Shown here: positions 8,667 to 17,718 of the stretch, piece after piece
Layout of the letters: each line of letters starts with the position of its first letter
Numbering within the stretch: the stretch's first letter is position 1
From: an uncultured Lachnospiraceae bacterium
GTDB taxonomy: Bacteria; Bacillota; Clostridia; Lachnospirales; Lachnospiraceae
Direction of reading: 5' to 3'
NCBI GenBank assembly: GCA_902792005.1
Contig: CADAXW010000019.1
Location: 19,700 to 68,714, forward strand
DNA length: 49,015 bases
Notes under the pieces: model-generated
The model's database searches: none
Seen by the model: the letters and a program-made list of their open reading frames with translations, nothing else
Told to the model about the DNA's origin: nothing
Made by a program: the position numbers and the translations under genes

Positions 8667-10676
8667 TTAAATAATATGCATCGGATCGATATCGTAGTAG
8701 ATCTCTACGCCCCGTTCTTCATATACCTGATCCGTAAACTCCTTTTGTTCCCCGGGGATGCTGCTGAGCTTCCCCTCATCGGCCGATCGGATATAGATGA
8801 CCCGCCGATAGATATCATTCAGCTTATAGATATAGGCCTGCCCCGGCCCGGACAGGATCAGCTCCGGATCCGCCTTTTTCTGCAGCCGCTCCATCAGTTC
8901 CTCTGATGTCACCGCTGCTTCCTTCTCTTCCCGTGCTGTAATGAGAATTCCAAGCATATGGGTCACAGGCGGATATCCCAGCAGTCTCCGATATGCCATT
9001 TCGTAACGGTAAAACTGCAGATAATCCTGGGTGGCGGCAGTCTGTATCACATAATGCTCCGGCTTATAGGTCTGGATCACCACGTGTCCCGGCCGGTCTC
9101 CTCTGCCGGCCCTTCCCGCCGCCTGGGTCAGAAGGTCGTAGCACCGTTCCCCGGAGCGGAAGTCACTGTCAAAGAAGCCAAGATCCGCCAGCAGAACGCC
9201 CACCACGGTGACATTTGGAAAATCATGTCCCTTCACGATCATCTGGGTTCCGACCATACAGTCTGCCTTCCCATCATGAAAGGCCTGAAGCAGCGCACCG
9301 TGCGCTCCCTTCTTCTGGGTGGTATCCCTGTCCATCCGGATCGTTCGTATCTCCGGAAACAGCCGGCGCACCTCCTGCTCCACCCGTTCCGTACCGATGC
9401 CGTAGCCGCCGATCAGCTTTGAATGACAGGCCGGACACTCCTTCGGCATCTTCTCCGTATGCCCGCAGTAGTGACACAGCAGCGTGTCCTTCCCATGCAG
9501 AGCCAGTGACACGTCACATTTGGGGCAGCGCACCGCCTCCCCGCAGCTCCTGCAGGACACAAAGCTGCTCATTCCTCTGCGGTTCAGGAACAACATGACC
9601 TGTTCTCCCCGCTCGAAGGCACCCCGCATTTCTCCATACAGCTTTTCCGATAAAATGTTCCGGTTTCCGGCCTTCAGTTCTTCCCGGAGATCCACGATAT
9701 CCACCTCTGCCAGCGCCTGACCCTCGGCCCGCTCCGGAAGAGAAAGAAGGGTAAGCCTTCCCTCCTCCGCTGCACGGTAGGTCTCCACCGCAGGCGTCGC
9801 ACTGCCAAGCACCACGGACGCGCCTTCCAGTTCAGCGCGCTTCATGGCGACTTCCCTGGCATGATACTTCGGTGTACTGTCACTCTTATAGGCTCCGTCA
9901 TGCTCCTCGTCTATGATGATGAGCCCCAGGTTGGAAAAGGGAGCAAAAAGAGCTGATCTTGGCCCGATCATGATATCCACATCTCCGCTTAGAACCTGCT
10001 GCAGCTCCCGATATTTCTCTCCCCGGCTGAGGCCGGAATGAAGGATGGCGATCCGATCCTGAAACGCGGTCCGGAATCGGGCCACGGTCTGATAGGTCAG
10101 TGCGATCTCAGGCACCAGCACGATCACGCTCTTTCCATCCTCGATCACCCGCTTTGCCATCTGCAGATAGACCTCGGTCTTTCCGCTTCCGGTGACCCCG
10201 TGAAGGAGATAGGGCTGTCTCTTCCCTTCCTCCCAGTCCTCTGCGAAGGTCATATACGCTTTTTTCTGGGCATCATTTAAGGACTCCACCGGAAGGAACT
10301 CCGGCTCGAACTGTCTTACATCCTTCCGTACCGATGTGGCACGCACCCGTTCCTTCACCGGCATGACCGCATTGATGGCGCTGATCATGGTACATCCGTA
10401 CTTTTCCCGCATCCAGGCCGCCAGGCGGATCATACGGCTTTCCACAGGCAGACCGCCTGCAGGAACCCGGACGATGGACTTCACCTTACTCTCATCCCAG
10501 GGGGTCGTCTCACAGATGGATATGACATACCCTTTCCTGGGACGTGTTCCCTGACCAAAGGGGATCATCACCGGCGTACCCACCGTAATCTCTCCCTCCA
10601 GTTCCTCCGGGATCCGGTAAGAGAAGGTCTTATCCACTGCCTTATGCGAAATGTCCACGATCACATCTGCGTACAT
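8667..10676 (-). CDS. priA: Primosomal protein N' (replication restart helicase)
   Basis: About 669 residues of a 3'-5' superfamily 2 helicase that restarts stalled forks. Seen are an N-terminal DNA-binding domain (YADVIVDISHKAVDKTFSYR), Walker A GVTGSGKTE, the DEAH-type box DEEH, and a zinc-binding region with paired cysteines (CRSCGEAVRCPKC and CHYCGHTEKMPKECPACH). The frame stays open to a GTG at 10724, but that start lies inside the rpoZ terminator hairpin. The ATG at 10676 matches the usual family N-terminus, although its Shine-Dalgarno is weak. Confidence 0.93.
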   Translation of the reverse strand: MYADVIVDISHKAVDKTFSYRIPEELEGEITVGTPVMIPFGQGTRPRKGYVISICETTPWDESKVKSIVRVPAGGLPVESRMIRLAAWMREKYGCTMISAINAVMPVKERVRATSVRKDVRQFEPEFLPVESLNDAQKKAYMTFAEDWEEGKRQPYLLHGVTGSGKTEVYLQMAKRVIEDGKSVIVLVPEIALTYQTVARFRTAFQDRIAILHSGLSRGEKYRELQQVLSGDVDIMIGPRSALFAPFSNLGLIIIDEEHDGAYKSDSTPKYHAREVAMKRAELEGASVVLGSATPAVETYRAAEEGRLTLLSLPERAEGQALAEVDIVDLREELKAGNRNILSEKLYGEMRGAFERGEQVMLFLNRRGMSSFVSCRSCGEAVRCPKCDVSLALHGKDTLLCHYCGHTEKMPKECPACHSKLIGGYGIGTERVEQEVRRLFPEIRTIRMDRDTTQKKGAHGALLQAFHDGKADCMVGTQMIVKGHDFPNVTVVGVLLADLGFFDSDFRSGERCYDLLTQAAGRAGRGDRPGHVVIQTYKPEHYVIQTAATQDYLQFYRYEMAYRRLLGYPPVTHMLGILITAREEKEAAVTSEELMERLQKKADPELILSGPGQAYIYKLNDIYRRVIYIRSADEGKLSSIPGEQKEFTDQVYEERGVEIYYDIDPMHII

Positions 10677-10700
10677 GCTGTCTCTGAAATACCCTTTCTC

Positions 10701-10730
10701 AAAAGAAGCAGGTGACGCTGCCACCTGCTT
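10701..10730 (-). terminator. Intrinsic terminator after rpoZ
   Basis: A perfect 9-bp stem (10706-10714 with 10722-10730, seven-base loop) is followed on the minus strand by CTTTTG. It lies nine bases after the rpoZ stop and before the priA start chosen here. It probably attenuates transcription between yicC-gmk-rpoZ and priA onward rather than fully separating them. The T-run is short. Confidence 0.6.
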
Positions 10731-10738
10731 AATAATCC

Positions 10739-10978
10739 TTACTCGTCATCTCCGACGATCTTAACCTTACCATGATAAAGCTCTTCCACTGCAATGGAGA
10801 GAGGCTTCATTCCCTCTGCATGCTCAACCAGCGGCGTATCCTGTCCGGAAACCAGCTGTCTGGCTCTCTTTGCTGTTGCAAGCACGATGGAGTAACGGCT
10901 CTGTACCACCGGCTGCTCGCCCGGCTCCACTTCCTTGTTAACTACCTCCATCAGATCACTATAAGACGGATGAATCAT
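10739..10978 (-). CDS. rpoZ: DNA-directed RNA polymerase omega subunit
   Basis: A 79-residue small protein. The pattern MIHPSYSDLM...SRYSIVLATAKRARQL matches omega, which binds and stabilises beta-prime during RNA polymerase assembly. The acidic C-terminus (ELYHGKVKIVGDDE) is family-like. AAAGGAG precedes the ATG at 10978. It lies 33 bases after gmk, the same order as in Bacillus and Clostridium. Confidence 0.93.
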   Translation of the reverse strand: MIHPSYSDLMEVVNKEVEPGEQPVVQSRYSIVLATAKRARQLVSGQDTPLVEHAEGMKPLSIAVEELYHGKVKIVGDDE

Positions 10979-11011
10979 TGTTTGTTCTCCTTTCTATTCT
11001 TTTTCATTCAT

Positions 11012-11653
11012 CTACACATTTCCGGCCCGAAAGCTTTCCTGCAGCTTCTGAATGAAATCCTCATTTCTTTCCTTCTTACATTTACCGCCTAGTATAACCG
11101 AATGTACGGTATCAATGCAAGTATTTAAATCATCATTTATGACGATATAATCATAATTTCCGATCATTTCGGACTCTTCCTTCGCCCGGCGGATCCGTTT
11201 CTCCACCTGCTCCGTGGTCTCAGAACCACGTCCCGTAAGACGTTCCCGCAGGGTTTCCGCATCCTTGGTGGTAATGAAGATCAGCTGTGCATCCGGATAC
11301 TGCTTCTTGATGATCTTGGCACCCTGCACCTCAATCTCCAGGATCACATCCCGTCCCGCCTTCAGCTCATCCTCGACAAACTTCCGGGGGGTTCCATAGT
11401 AATTATCCACATACTGGGCCCACTCGATCAGACCGTTGTAATCGATCAGGCTTCGGAATTCAGACTCTGACTTAAAATAATAATCCTTCCCGTCAACTTC
11501 TCCGGGCCGCGGAGCACGCGTGGTGGCGGAAATGGACAGGCTGTAGCCATATTTCTCAACCAGCCCCTTCACTACGGTTCCCTTTCCTGCTCCGGAGAAA
11601 CCGGATATGACGATCAACTGTCCCATTTTAGTCATCTCGTTCACCTCACTCAT
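11012..11653 (-). CDS. gmk: Guanylate kinase
   Basis: A 213-residue enzyme that phosphorylates GMP to GDP. It has the P-loop GFSGAGKGT, the GMP-binding block TTRAPRPGEVDGKDYYF and the lid/base region (RLTGRGSETTEQVEKRIRRA). An ideal TAGGAGG lies seven bases before the ATG at 11653, so the extended N-terminus (MSEVNEMTK before MGQLIVISG) is probably real. It follows yicC directly with a 46-base gap. Confidence 0.95.
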   Translation of the reverse strand: MSEVNEMTKMGQLIVISGFSGAGKGTVVKGLVEKYGYSLSISATTRAPRPGEVDGKDYYFKSESEFRSLIDYNGLIEWAQYVDNYYGTPRKFVEDELKAGRDVILEIEVQGAKIIKKQYPDAQLIFITTKDAETLRERLTGRGSETTEQVEKRIRRAKEESEMIGNYDYIVINDDLNTCIDTVHSVILGGKCKKERNEDFIQKLQESFRAGNV

Positions 11654-11699
11654 CCCATTTCCTCCTATAATCTCTATTCCAAATATCTATTCCAAATAA

Positions 11700-12581
11700 T
11701 TATTCCAGATTCTGTATCTGCTCACGTATCTTCTCGATCAGTGTCTTCAGCTCGATCCCGATATCCGTGATATCCAGCGATCCTGCCTTGGAAAGTGTTG
11801 TATTCGCTTCCCGGTTCATTTCCTGGACGATAAAGTCCAGCTTTCTTCCGACTGCACCGCCGGCCTCCAGGATATTTCTTACCCCGTCCACGTGACTGCG
11901 CAGGCGGACCATTTCCTCATCCACACAGATCTTATCCGCGAAAATGGTGACCTCCGCCGCGATCCTTCCTTCATCGATGTCATTCCTCTGCAGGAACTCA
12001 TCCATCTTCTCCCGGAGCCGATTCTTGTAGTCCTCAAGGATGGCGGGCGAAAGCTCCTCCACCTTGGCCACCAGCCGGCTGATCTCCTCCACCTTCTCCA
12101 GAAGGTCCTTCTTCAGGTTCTCTCCTTCGGCATTTCTTGACTGCACAAATGCCTCGCCGGCCTGACGGATCACCGTCTCCAGCGCCTGAAAAAGCTCATC
12201 ATCATTTTCCTCTGCCGATTCATCCAGAGTGAATACCTCAGGGAAACGTCCCACCACCGGAGCCGACATATCTCCCTCCAGGCCGAACTTCTCCTGCATC
12301 TGTCTCAGGTATCCCACATACTCACCTGCAAGGCTTTCGTTGTAGCGAAGAGCTACCGAAGCCTCTCCCAGATTATCATAGGTGATGAATACATCCACCT
12401 TGCCTCTGGTCACATAATCCTTCAGCACGGTCCGGATGGCTGCCTCAAAACGATTCAGCCGTCTCGGCATTTTGATTGTGATATCCGAATAGCGGTGATT
12501 TACGGACTTCATCTCCACCGTGATCTTCCGCTTTTCATCCAGCAGCTCCGCACGTCCGAAGCCGGTCATACTCATGATCAT
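11700..12581 (-). CDS. yicC: YicC/YloC-family endoribonuclease
   Basis: A 293-residue protein of the YicC/YloC family, whose members are endoribonucleases acting on RNA. Visible blocks are the N-terminal MSMTGFGRAE, VEMKSVNHRY and the C-terminal RKLDFIVQEMNREANTT followed by an ELKTLIEKIREQIQNLE helix. I use the ATG at 12581 because GGAGGAG lies 11 bases upstream; the GTG at 12605 lies on the other side of that site. It is the first gene of the long operon and is served by the promoter at 12623-12651. The remA gene often found between this gene and gmk is missing. Confidence 0.9.
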   Translation of the reverse strand: MIMSMTGFGRAELLDEKRKITVEMKSVNHRYSDITIKMPRRLNRFEAAIRTVLKDYVTRGKVDVFITYDNLGEASVALRYNESLAGEYVGYLRQMQEKFGLEGDMSAPVVGRFPEVFTLDESAEENDDELFQALETVIRQAGEAFVQSRNAEGENLKKDLLEKVEEISRLVAKVEELSPAILEDYKNRLREKMDEFLQRNDIDEGRIAAEVTIFADKICVDEEMVRLRSHVDGVRNILEAGGAVGRKLDFIVQEMNREANTTLSKAGSLDITDIGIELKTLIEKIREQIQNLE

Positions 12582-12622
12582 ACTTTGTTCTTCTCCTCCT
12601 GCCACATTACCTGCAACAACAT

Positions 12623-12651
12623 ATTATACCTCAAAAAACGGCATTTTTCAA
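12623..12651 (-). promoter_or_regulatory. Sigma-A promoter of the yicC-thiN operon
   Basis: On the minus strand a TTGAAA -35 (12646-12651) and a perfect TATAAT -10 (12623-12628) are separated by 17 bases. The start point would fall near 12616, about 35 bases before the yicC ATG. The -35 overlaps the stop codon of the upstream ABC ATPase gene. Confidence 0.8.
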
Positions 12652-13325
12652 TTCATAGTATCGCTGACGATCCTGCCATCCTCCAGCCGGAGAACCCGGT
12701 CTGCCATGGCTGCGATCTCAGGCTCATGGGTAATGAGCACCAGTGTCTGACCAAAGTCCTTCACTGCAGCTACCAGAAGCTTCATAACCTCCTCCGTATT
12801 CTGGGTATCCAGATTTCCCGTAGGCTCATCGGCAAGGATCACTGCCGGATGATTGATCATGGCACGTCCGATGGCAACCCTCTGCTGCTGACCGCCGGAA
12901 AGCTCCCCGGGGAGATGCTTTCTCCGTTCATAGAGCCCCAGATTCTTCAGCATCGTTTCCATTTCCTCCGGCGGAACTCCATGCCCGTCCAGCAGTGCCG
13001 GCATGGCGATATTCTCTTCCACCGTCAGCACAGGGATCAGATTGAAGTTCTGAAAGATAAATCCGATCTTCTTTCTCCGAAGGATCGAACGCTTATCATC
13101 ACTCATCCCATAGATGCTTTCTCCGTCCAGGATCACCTCGCCGGACGTAGGAACATCCACACCGCCCAGAAGATTTAAAAGCGTGGACTTTCCGGAGCCC
13201 GAAGCTCCGATGATCGCCGTGAACATTCCCTTTTCTATTTCAAGATTCAGGTTATTTGCGGCGCGGACTGCCGTATCACCGCTTCCATATACCTTTACCA
13301 GATCCTTAACTGTAATTATAGCCAT
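12648..13325 (-). CDS. ABC transporter ATP-binding protein (MacB/LolD type)
   Basis: A 225-residue ATPase with Walker A GASGSGKST, Q-loop FQNFNLIP, signature LSGGQQQRVAIGRAM, Walker B VILADEPTGNLD and the switch His in LITHEP. The QQQR signature and GNLD tail are typical of the MacB/LolD/FtsE class, which works with FtsX-like permeases. The next upstream gene is exactly such a permease, 83 bases away. AGGAGG precedes the ATG. The substrate cannot be told; family members export peptides or lipoproteins, or sense envelope stress. Confidence 0.93.
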   Translation of the reverse strand: MAIITVKDLVKVYGSGDTAVRAANNLNLEIEKGMFTAIIGASGSGKSTLLNLLGGVDVPTSGEVILDGESIYGMSDDKRSILRRKKIGFIFQNFNLIPVLTVEENIAMPALLDGHGVPPEEMETMLKNLGLYERRKHLPGELSGGQQQRVAIGRAMINHPAVILADEPTGNLDTQNTEEVMKLLVAAVKDFGQTLVLITHEPEIAAMADRVLRLEDGRIVSDTMN

Positions 13326-13408
13326 ACCTGCCTCCTATATCATAAACTCCATATCGCGCTTTCGCTCCATGGAACACACTTCTCCGTTCTTTCTTCCTGT
13401 GAGATCCT

Positions 13409-15718
13409 TTAGTCCTTCCGGTTAAAGAAGGTGACCAGGAAGCCCGAGAGCAGCACCGCTGCCACCGATATGATCAGGATCCCCCAGTCCACTGCATAAT
13501 GCATGGACATTTCAAATGAATCGAAATCTCCGGTCAGACCATTTCCCTGATAGATCACCTTTGTCACCAGAAATGCGGCGGCGATTCCGATCACCGGTCC
13601 CACCACGGCTGCAACCACCGAAGCGGACATGTTCTCAGAAAGGATCATTCTCTGCCTCTGCCGTTCGGACATACCGATCAGCCGGAGTGTTTTTATCTCA
13701 TCCCTTCGCACATTCAACTGACCACGGCATACGTTAATGGCATTTACCACTGCGATCAGAAGAAGGAAGGCCAGAACGGCTATGGTTCCTGTCCGGATGG
13801 CGCCCAGCACTGCGAACGCGGCACCCACAGCCTCTGTCCTGCTGAGCTTATCATTCATGATATTCTGAAGCTCCTTCTTACTTCCGGAAGCCTCTGCCGA
13901 TACAACACCGTTGATCTCATACGGTTCCCCGGCGGCAATGCCGACGTGATCCTGATCATCAAAGACTATCCTCTCCGGATCCTCCAGATATACGTAATTC
14001 CCATAGGTGCATGCGTCCAGCCGAATTCCGTTGGAGCCGGTGACCAGGGTAAGGGACGCCTGATTCACGGTGCCTGCCACATGGAATGTCTTGTCAGAGC
14101 CCTTCACCTGGAAGGTATTTCCCACATCATATCTGGGTTTCTCCCCCACCGTACTGATTGCCGAGACCACTTCGATATAGTCCTTTCCCTCTTCCGGTGA
14201 AAGGGCTGTATCCTCCGTTATGGATTCCCAAAGATTTTCCGTCACGCCGGAAACAGCGAAGTCCCGGCTCAGCCATCCTGTATCCTGTCTCCCGTATTCC
14301 GTATAGTTTACGATCCCCACAGCACCCTTACATACATCAGAGTCACTGAGCTCCGTCAGAAGCTGGGACCATTTTTTCTCATTCAGTACACTTCCGGAAT
14401 AGTCATAGCTGTATTTTGCCGGATACTCGGTGGCCAGCATGGTCTTCACGATATTTCCGAAGCCGATGACCAGAGCAAGTCCCAGCGCATATGTGATCAC
14501 GGAACGCGCAAACCGTCCCCGGGATCTCTTTGCACTCCGCATGCCGTAAGCAACAGCGATATTCTTTCCGGCCTTGTCCAGAAGGGTTTTCGATCCCTTC
14601 GGTCTGCGGAAGGCCTCTTCCTTCCTCTCCGCAGCGATAGGACTCATTTTAAAGAGCTTCTGGATAGGCGATACCATGGAAAGGCTAGTGGTCAGGAATA
14701 CGATGCCAAATGTAGCGAGGATCGCCTTCAGTGAGAATACCTCATGCATCACAAAGCCCTTGCCCAGCGTATCCTCCACCACCTGCAGCATGGATGCCGC
14801 ACGAAGCCCGCCGGCTGTGATCCCGTAACCGACCAGGATCCCTGCCGCCGTTCCGATCAGTGCCACCAGGAATGCCTCCAAAACGATCATTTTCAGGATC
14901 TGCGACTTGGTCATACCGATACACCGCAGGATCCCGTAATCCTTCATTCTTTCATCCACGGATATATTGAATGCATTTCGGATGATCACCATTAGAAATG
15001 CAGCAAAGACAAGTGCAAGGAGCAGAAGCAGAACATCCCGTCCGATCTGCTTATACTGATCGCTGCCCTGCTTATAAACTGTCAGAGCCTCTTCCGTTAC
15101 ATAACCGCCCATGGTTCCGGCGGAAAGCTCCTCCAGCTGCTTCTCCAGACCGCTCTTATCCTTCATCACAAGACAAAGGCCTGCGTCCTCCTCTTTTCGG
15201 AAGCCCTCCTCCGAAAGGAATGCGATGCCTTCGGTATAATCCTCCTCAGCCCCACGATAGAAGCCGGATACGATATACACATGATCACCGCTCTGATAGG
15301 GATCTCCGATCTTCTGCCCGCTTACCATGTTCTCATTCAGAAGGATCTCTCCATCCCTCGAAGGAAGCTTTCCTGCAGTCGGTTCCACCACCGACGGCTG
15401 ATCCTCAAACCCTGCGTAGATATAGACGCCTCCACGGACCAGCATCAGCCAGGCCTTTTCAACCCCTACACCGTTTATCTCTCCGGATTTGGCTTCCTCT
15501 TTGGCACCGACTGCCGCTTCACCACTTCCCTGAAGTACGATCTCTGCGCCTCCCGCCTTCCGAAGATCACTCTCCTGAAAGCTGGTGGTCACACTCTCCG
15601 TTCCCTCGAACATGAGGAAGATCAGGAGTGCCGCAAAGAATACGCCCACCAGTGTAGTCACGGTGCGCTTCCAGTTCTTCGTCATATACCGGATCGTAAG
15701 TCCTGATAAACCCTTCAT
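13409..15718 (-). CDS. FtsX-like ABC transporter permease
   Basis: A 769-residue membrane protein. One hydrophobic span lies near the N-terminus (VTTLVGVFFAALLIFLMF), followed by a large extracytoplasmic domain (about residues 50-215). A three-span FtsX module sits near residues 220-360, then a second extracytoplasmic region and a final three-span FtsX module (residues 640-769). Two FtsX modules match the single-gene permeases that pair with MacB-type ATPases. I use the ATG at 15718 (GGGGGA just upstream) rather than 15730, which has no ribosome site. It forms an operon with the ATPase. Confidence 0.9.
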   Translation of the reverse strand: MKGLSGLTIRYMTKNWKRTVTTLVGVFFAALLIFLMFEGTESVTTSFQESDLRKAGGAEIVLQGSGEAAVGAKEEAKSGEINGVGVEKAWLMLVRGGVYIYAGFEDQPSVVEPTAGKLPSRDGEILLNENMVSGQKIGDPYQSGDHVYIVSGFYRGAEEDYTEGIAFLSEEGFRKEEDAGLCLVMKDKSGLEKQLEELSAGTMGGYVTEEALTVYKQGSDQYKQIGRDVLLLLLALVFAAFLMVIIRNAFNISVDERMKDYGILRCIGMTKSQILKMIVLEAFLVALIGTAAGILVGYGITAGGLRAASMLQVVEDTLGKGFVMHEVFSLKAILATFGIVFLTTSLSMVSPIQKLFKMSPIAAERKEEAFRRPKGSKTLLDKAGKNIAVAYGMRSAKRSRGRFARSVITYALGLALVIGFGNIVKTMLATEYPAKYSYDYSGSVLNEKKWSQLLTELSDSDVCKGAVGIVNYTEYGRQDTGWLSRDFAVSGVTENLWESITEDTALSPEEGKDYIEVVSAISTVGEKPRYDVGNTFQVKGSDKTFHVAGTVNQASLTLVTGSNGIRLDACTYGNYVYLEDPERIVFDDQDHVGIAAGEPYEINGVVSAEASGSKKELQNIMNDKLSRTEAVGAAFAVLGAIRTGTIAVLAFLLLIAVVNAINVCRGQLNVRRDEIKTLRLIGMSERQRQRMILSENMSASVVAAVVGPVIGIAAAFLVTKVIYQGNGLTGDFDSFEMSMHYAVDWGILIISVAAVLLSGFLVTFFNRKD

Positions 15719-15760
15719 ACTTTCCCCCATTTCATATTACTCAAGTAACCAAAACCATCT

Positions 15761-15792
15761 ATGATCCACGACATCTATGATCCACGACATCT
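15761..15792. repeat. Two perfect 16-bp direct repeats upstream of the ABC permease
   Basis: The 16-base unit atgatccacgacatct occurs twice head to tail (15761-15776 and 15777-15792), 43 to 74 bases upstream of the permease ATG. The position would suit a regulator binding site, but slippage is an equal explanation. I see no clear promoter hexamers around it. Confidence 0.75.
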
Positions 15793-15826
15793 CTGTCCGA
15801 CGATCCGCCCGATCCGATGAACGCAT

Positions 15827-17575
15827 CTATCCGGAGACCTCCTGCACCCCGGTTCGGTCCGGGGCCACCGTCATGGAATAATTTGTATGATAGATCACAA
15901 ACCCCTTGGGCTGTCCCGGTGATTTGTGAAGATTCTTTCGTTCTGTATAATCCACCTCTACCTTCGGGGCATCCTTACCCGAGGAATAGTACGCCGCAAG
16001 TCCCGCTGCGATCTCGTAGATATGATCCGGAAGCTCATCTCTTCCCTCCCGCTTCACGATCACATGGGATCCGGGCCGCTGCTTGGCATGGAACCACATA
16101 TCATTTCCGGATGCAAAGGAAAATGTGAGCTCTTCATTCTGAAGATTGTTCTTACCCACATAGATATGATACCCATCCTCCGTTACAAAGTGCAGAGGCC
16201 GCGATGCAGGCTCCTTCCTCTTTCCCTTCCCGGAGCCTGTGGTACGGATGTACCCGCTTTCCATAAGCTCCTTCCGGAGCTCCGCAAGATCCGACTCATT
16301 TTCCGCAATGGTCAGTGCATGGGACACACTCTGCAGATATGCCAGATCCGCCCGGGTGGTCTCCAGCTGTTCCAGAAGTGCCTGATAGGTCCGTTTCTTC
16401 TTGTTATACTTATCGAAATACCGTTTGCTGTTTTCCCCTGCCGTAAGGGTGGGATCCAGCGGAATGGTGATCTCCTTACCGTCATAATAATTCACGCAGG
16501 TAAGCTCCTCAGCCCCCGGCTGTAGTCCGTAGCCATAGGTGTTCAGCAGTTCTCCGTACACCTTATAGGTATCCCGGTCCTCCGTATCCCGGAACTGCTC
16601 CTGCTGGAGATCCAGCTTTCTGGCCGTCCGCTCCACAGCAGTCTTTAAGACCTGCCTCAGATCCTGGGAACGCTGACGGATCAGTGCTGTCCGGCTGCGC
16701 ATTTCATAGAAACGCTCCAGCGTCTCCGAGATGGAGTCCATCTCCTGTCTTTCCTCCGCTGAGTAGCTGGTAAGAAGAAATGCGCTGAACTCCCTGGGCA
16801 CGCCTGCCTCCGTCACGATACAGGGAGAAAACCTCTGATCCCGGATACTCAGGATCAGCTCCGAAAAGCAATCCGCGATCCTCTTCTTCTCCTCCTCCGA
16901 AAGCGACTCCACCTGAGTGTCTCCCGACACGCCGCTGCGATAGGCGATCTCTTCTCCGGTGGTCCGGCTGAAGCCCGTATAAAGATTCGGGATCACCTTC
17001 GCCACCTGCCCGGTCTGTCCCTCCAGCGCTTCAAGAAAGCTGTCTCTGTCGGCCTCCAGGGGATTACGTCTTCCCTGGGACGGAGGCGCTTCGTAGGGCA
17101 TTCCCGGCAGCACCGTCCGAAGGGAACTGATGTCCGGCGTCACACGTCTGGCACTGTCCAGGATCTTACCGTCCTTATCCAGAAAGATCAGATTGCTGTA
17201 ACGGCCCATCATTTCCACCACCAGCTTCTTCTCCGACTCGTCTCCCATTTCATCCAGATGCTGGAAGGTGAAAACCAGTACACGCTCAAATTCCGGCTGC
17301 TCCACAGACACCAGCCGGCCGCTGCCGATATGCTTCCGTAGCAGCATGGTAAAGGCCGGTGCCGTCATAGGCGCCGGTTTTGTTTTCTCTGTGATGTAGG
17401 TTCTCGGCAGCCCTGCATCCGCAGACAGCAGAAGCTTTACCGTATCCTTTTCCTTTTTTATGGTGATCTGCAGCTCATCCCGTTCCGGCTGCTGGATCTT
17501 CACTACACGTCCACCCACGGCGCGGCGGCGTATTTCATCTGCTACCGCACATACCGTGATCCCATTATATGCCAT
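15827..17575 (-). CDS. rqcH: NFACT-family ribosome quality control protein RqcH (fibronectin-binding protein A homologue)
   Basis: A 582-residue protein with the NFACT-N domain at the start (MAYNGITVCAVADEIRRRAVGG...VKIQQP), a coiled-coil middle (around residues 280-430) and a C-terminal NFACT-R domain with GNDMWFHAKQRPGSHVIVK. Family members bind stalled 50S subunits and add alanine tails to the nascent chain; older names call them fibronectin-binding proteins. The ATG at 17575 follows AAAGGA. It is monocistronic between the ABC permease and glgA. Confidence 0.9.
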   Translation of the reverse strand: MAYNGITVCAVADEIRRRAVGGRVVKIQQPERDELQITIKKEKDTVKLLLSADAGLPRTYITEKTKPAPMTAPAFTMLLRKHIGSGRLVSVEQPEFERVLVFTFQHLDEMGDESEKKLVVEMMGRYSNLIFLDKDGKILDSARRVTPDISSLRTVLPGMPYEAPPSQGRRNPLEADRDSFLEALEGQTGQVAKVIPNLYTGFSRTTGEEIAYRSGVSGDTQVESLSEEEKKRIADCFSELILSIRDQRFSPCIVTEAGVPREFSAFLLTSYSAEERQEMDSISETLERFYEMRSRTALIRQRSQDLRQVLKTAVERTARKLDLQQEQFRDTEDRDTYKVYGELLNTYGYGLQPGAEELTCVNYYDGKEITIPLDPTLTAGENSKRYFDKYNKKKRTYQALLEQLETTRADLAYLQSVSHALTIAENESDLAELRKELMESGYIRTTGSGKGKRKEPASRPLHFVTEDGYHIYVGKNNLQNEELTFSFASGNDMWFHAKQRPGSHVIVKREGRDELPDHIYEIAAGLAAYYSSGKDAPKVEVDYTERKNLHKSPGQPKGFVIYHTNYSMTVAPDRTGVQEVSG

Positions 17576-17632
17576 GATCCATTTGTCCTTTTCTGCTCAT
17601 TCTTTCTTTTTCTGTAAAGATTCTCCGTCACA

Positions 17633-17681
17633 TAAAACAGAAATCAGGAAGCATATCCTGCAAAGCAGACTGCTTCCTGAT
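17633..17681 (-). terminator. Terminator of glgA
   Basis: A 10-bp perfect stem (17643-17652 with 17672-17681) has a loop of 19 bases that can itself pair partly. On the minus strand it is followed by TTTCTGTTTT. It lies 38 bases after the glgA stop, correctly placed to end that transcript. Confidence 0.65.
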
Positions 17682-17718
17682 CCCACTTCATGTCACATAC
17701 ATCCTATCTTTTCCGGGC

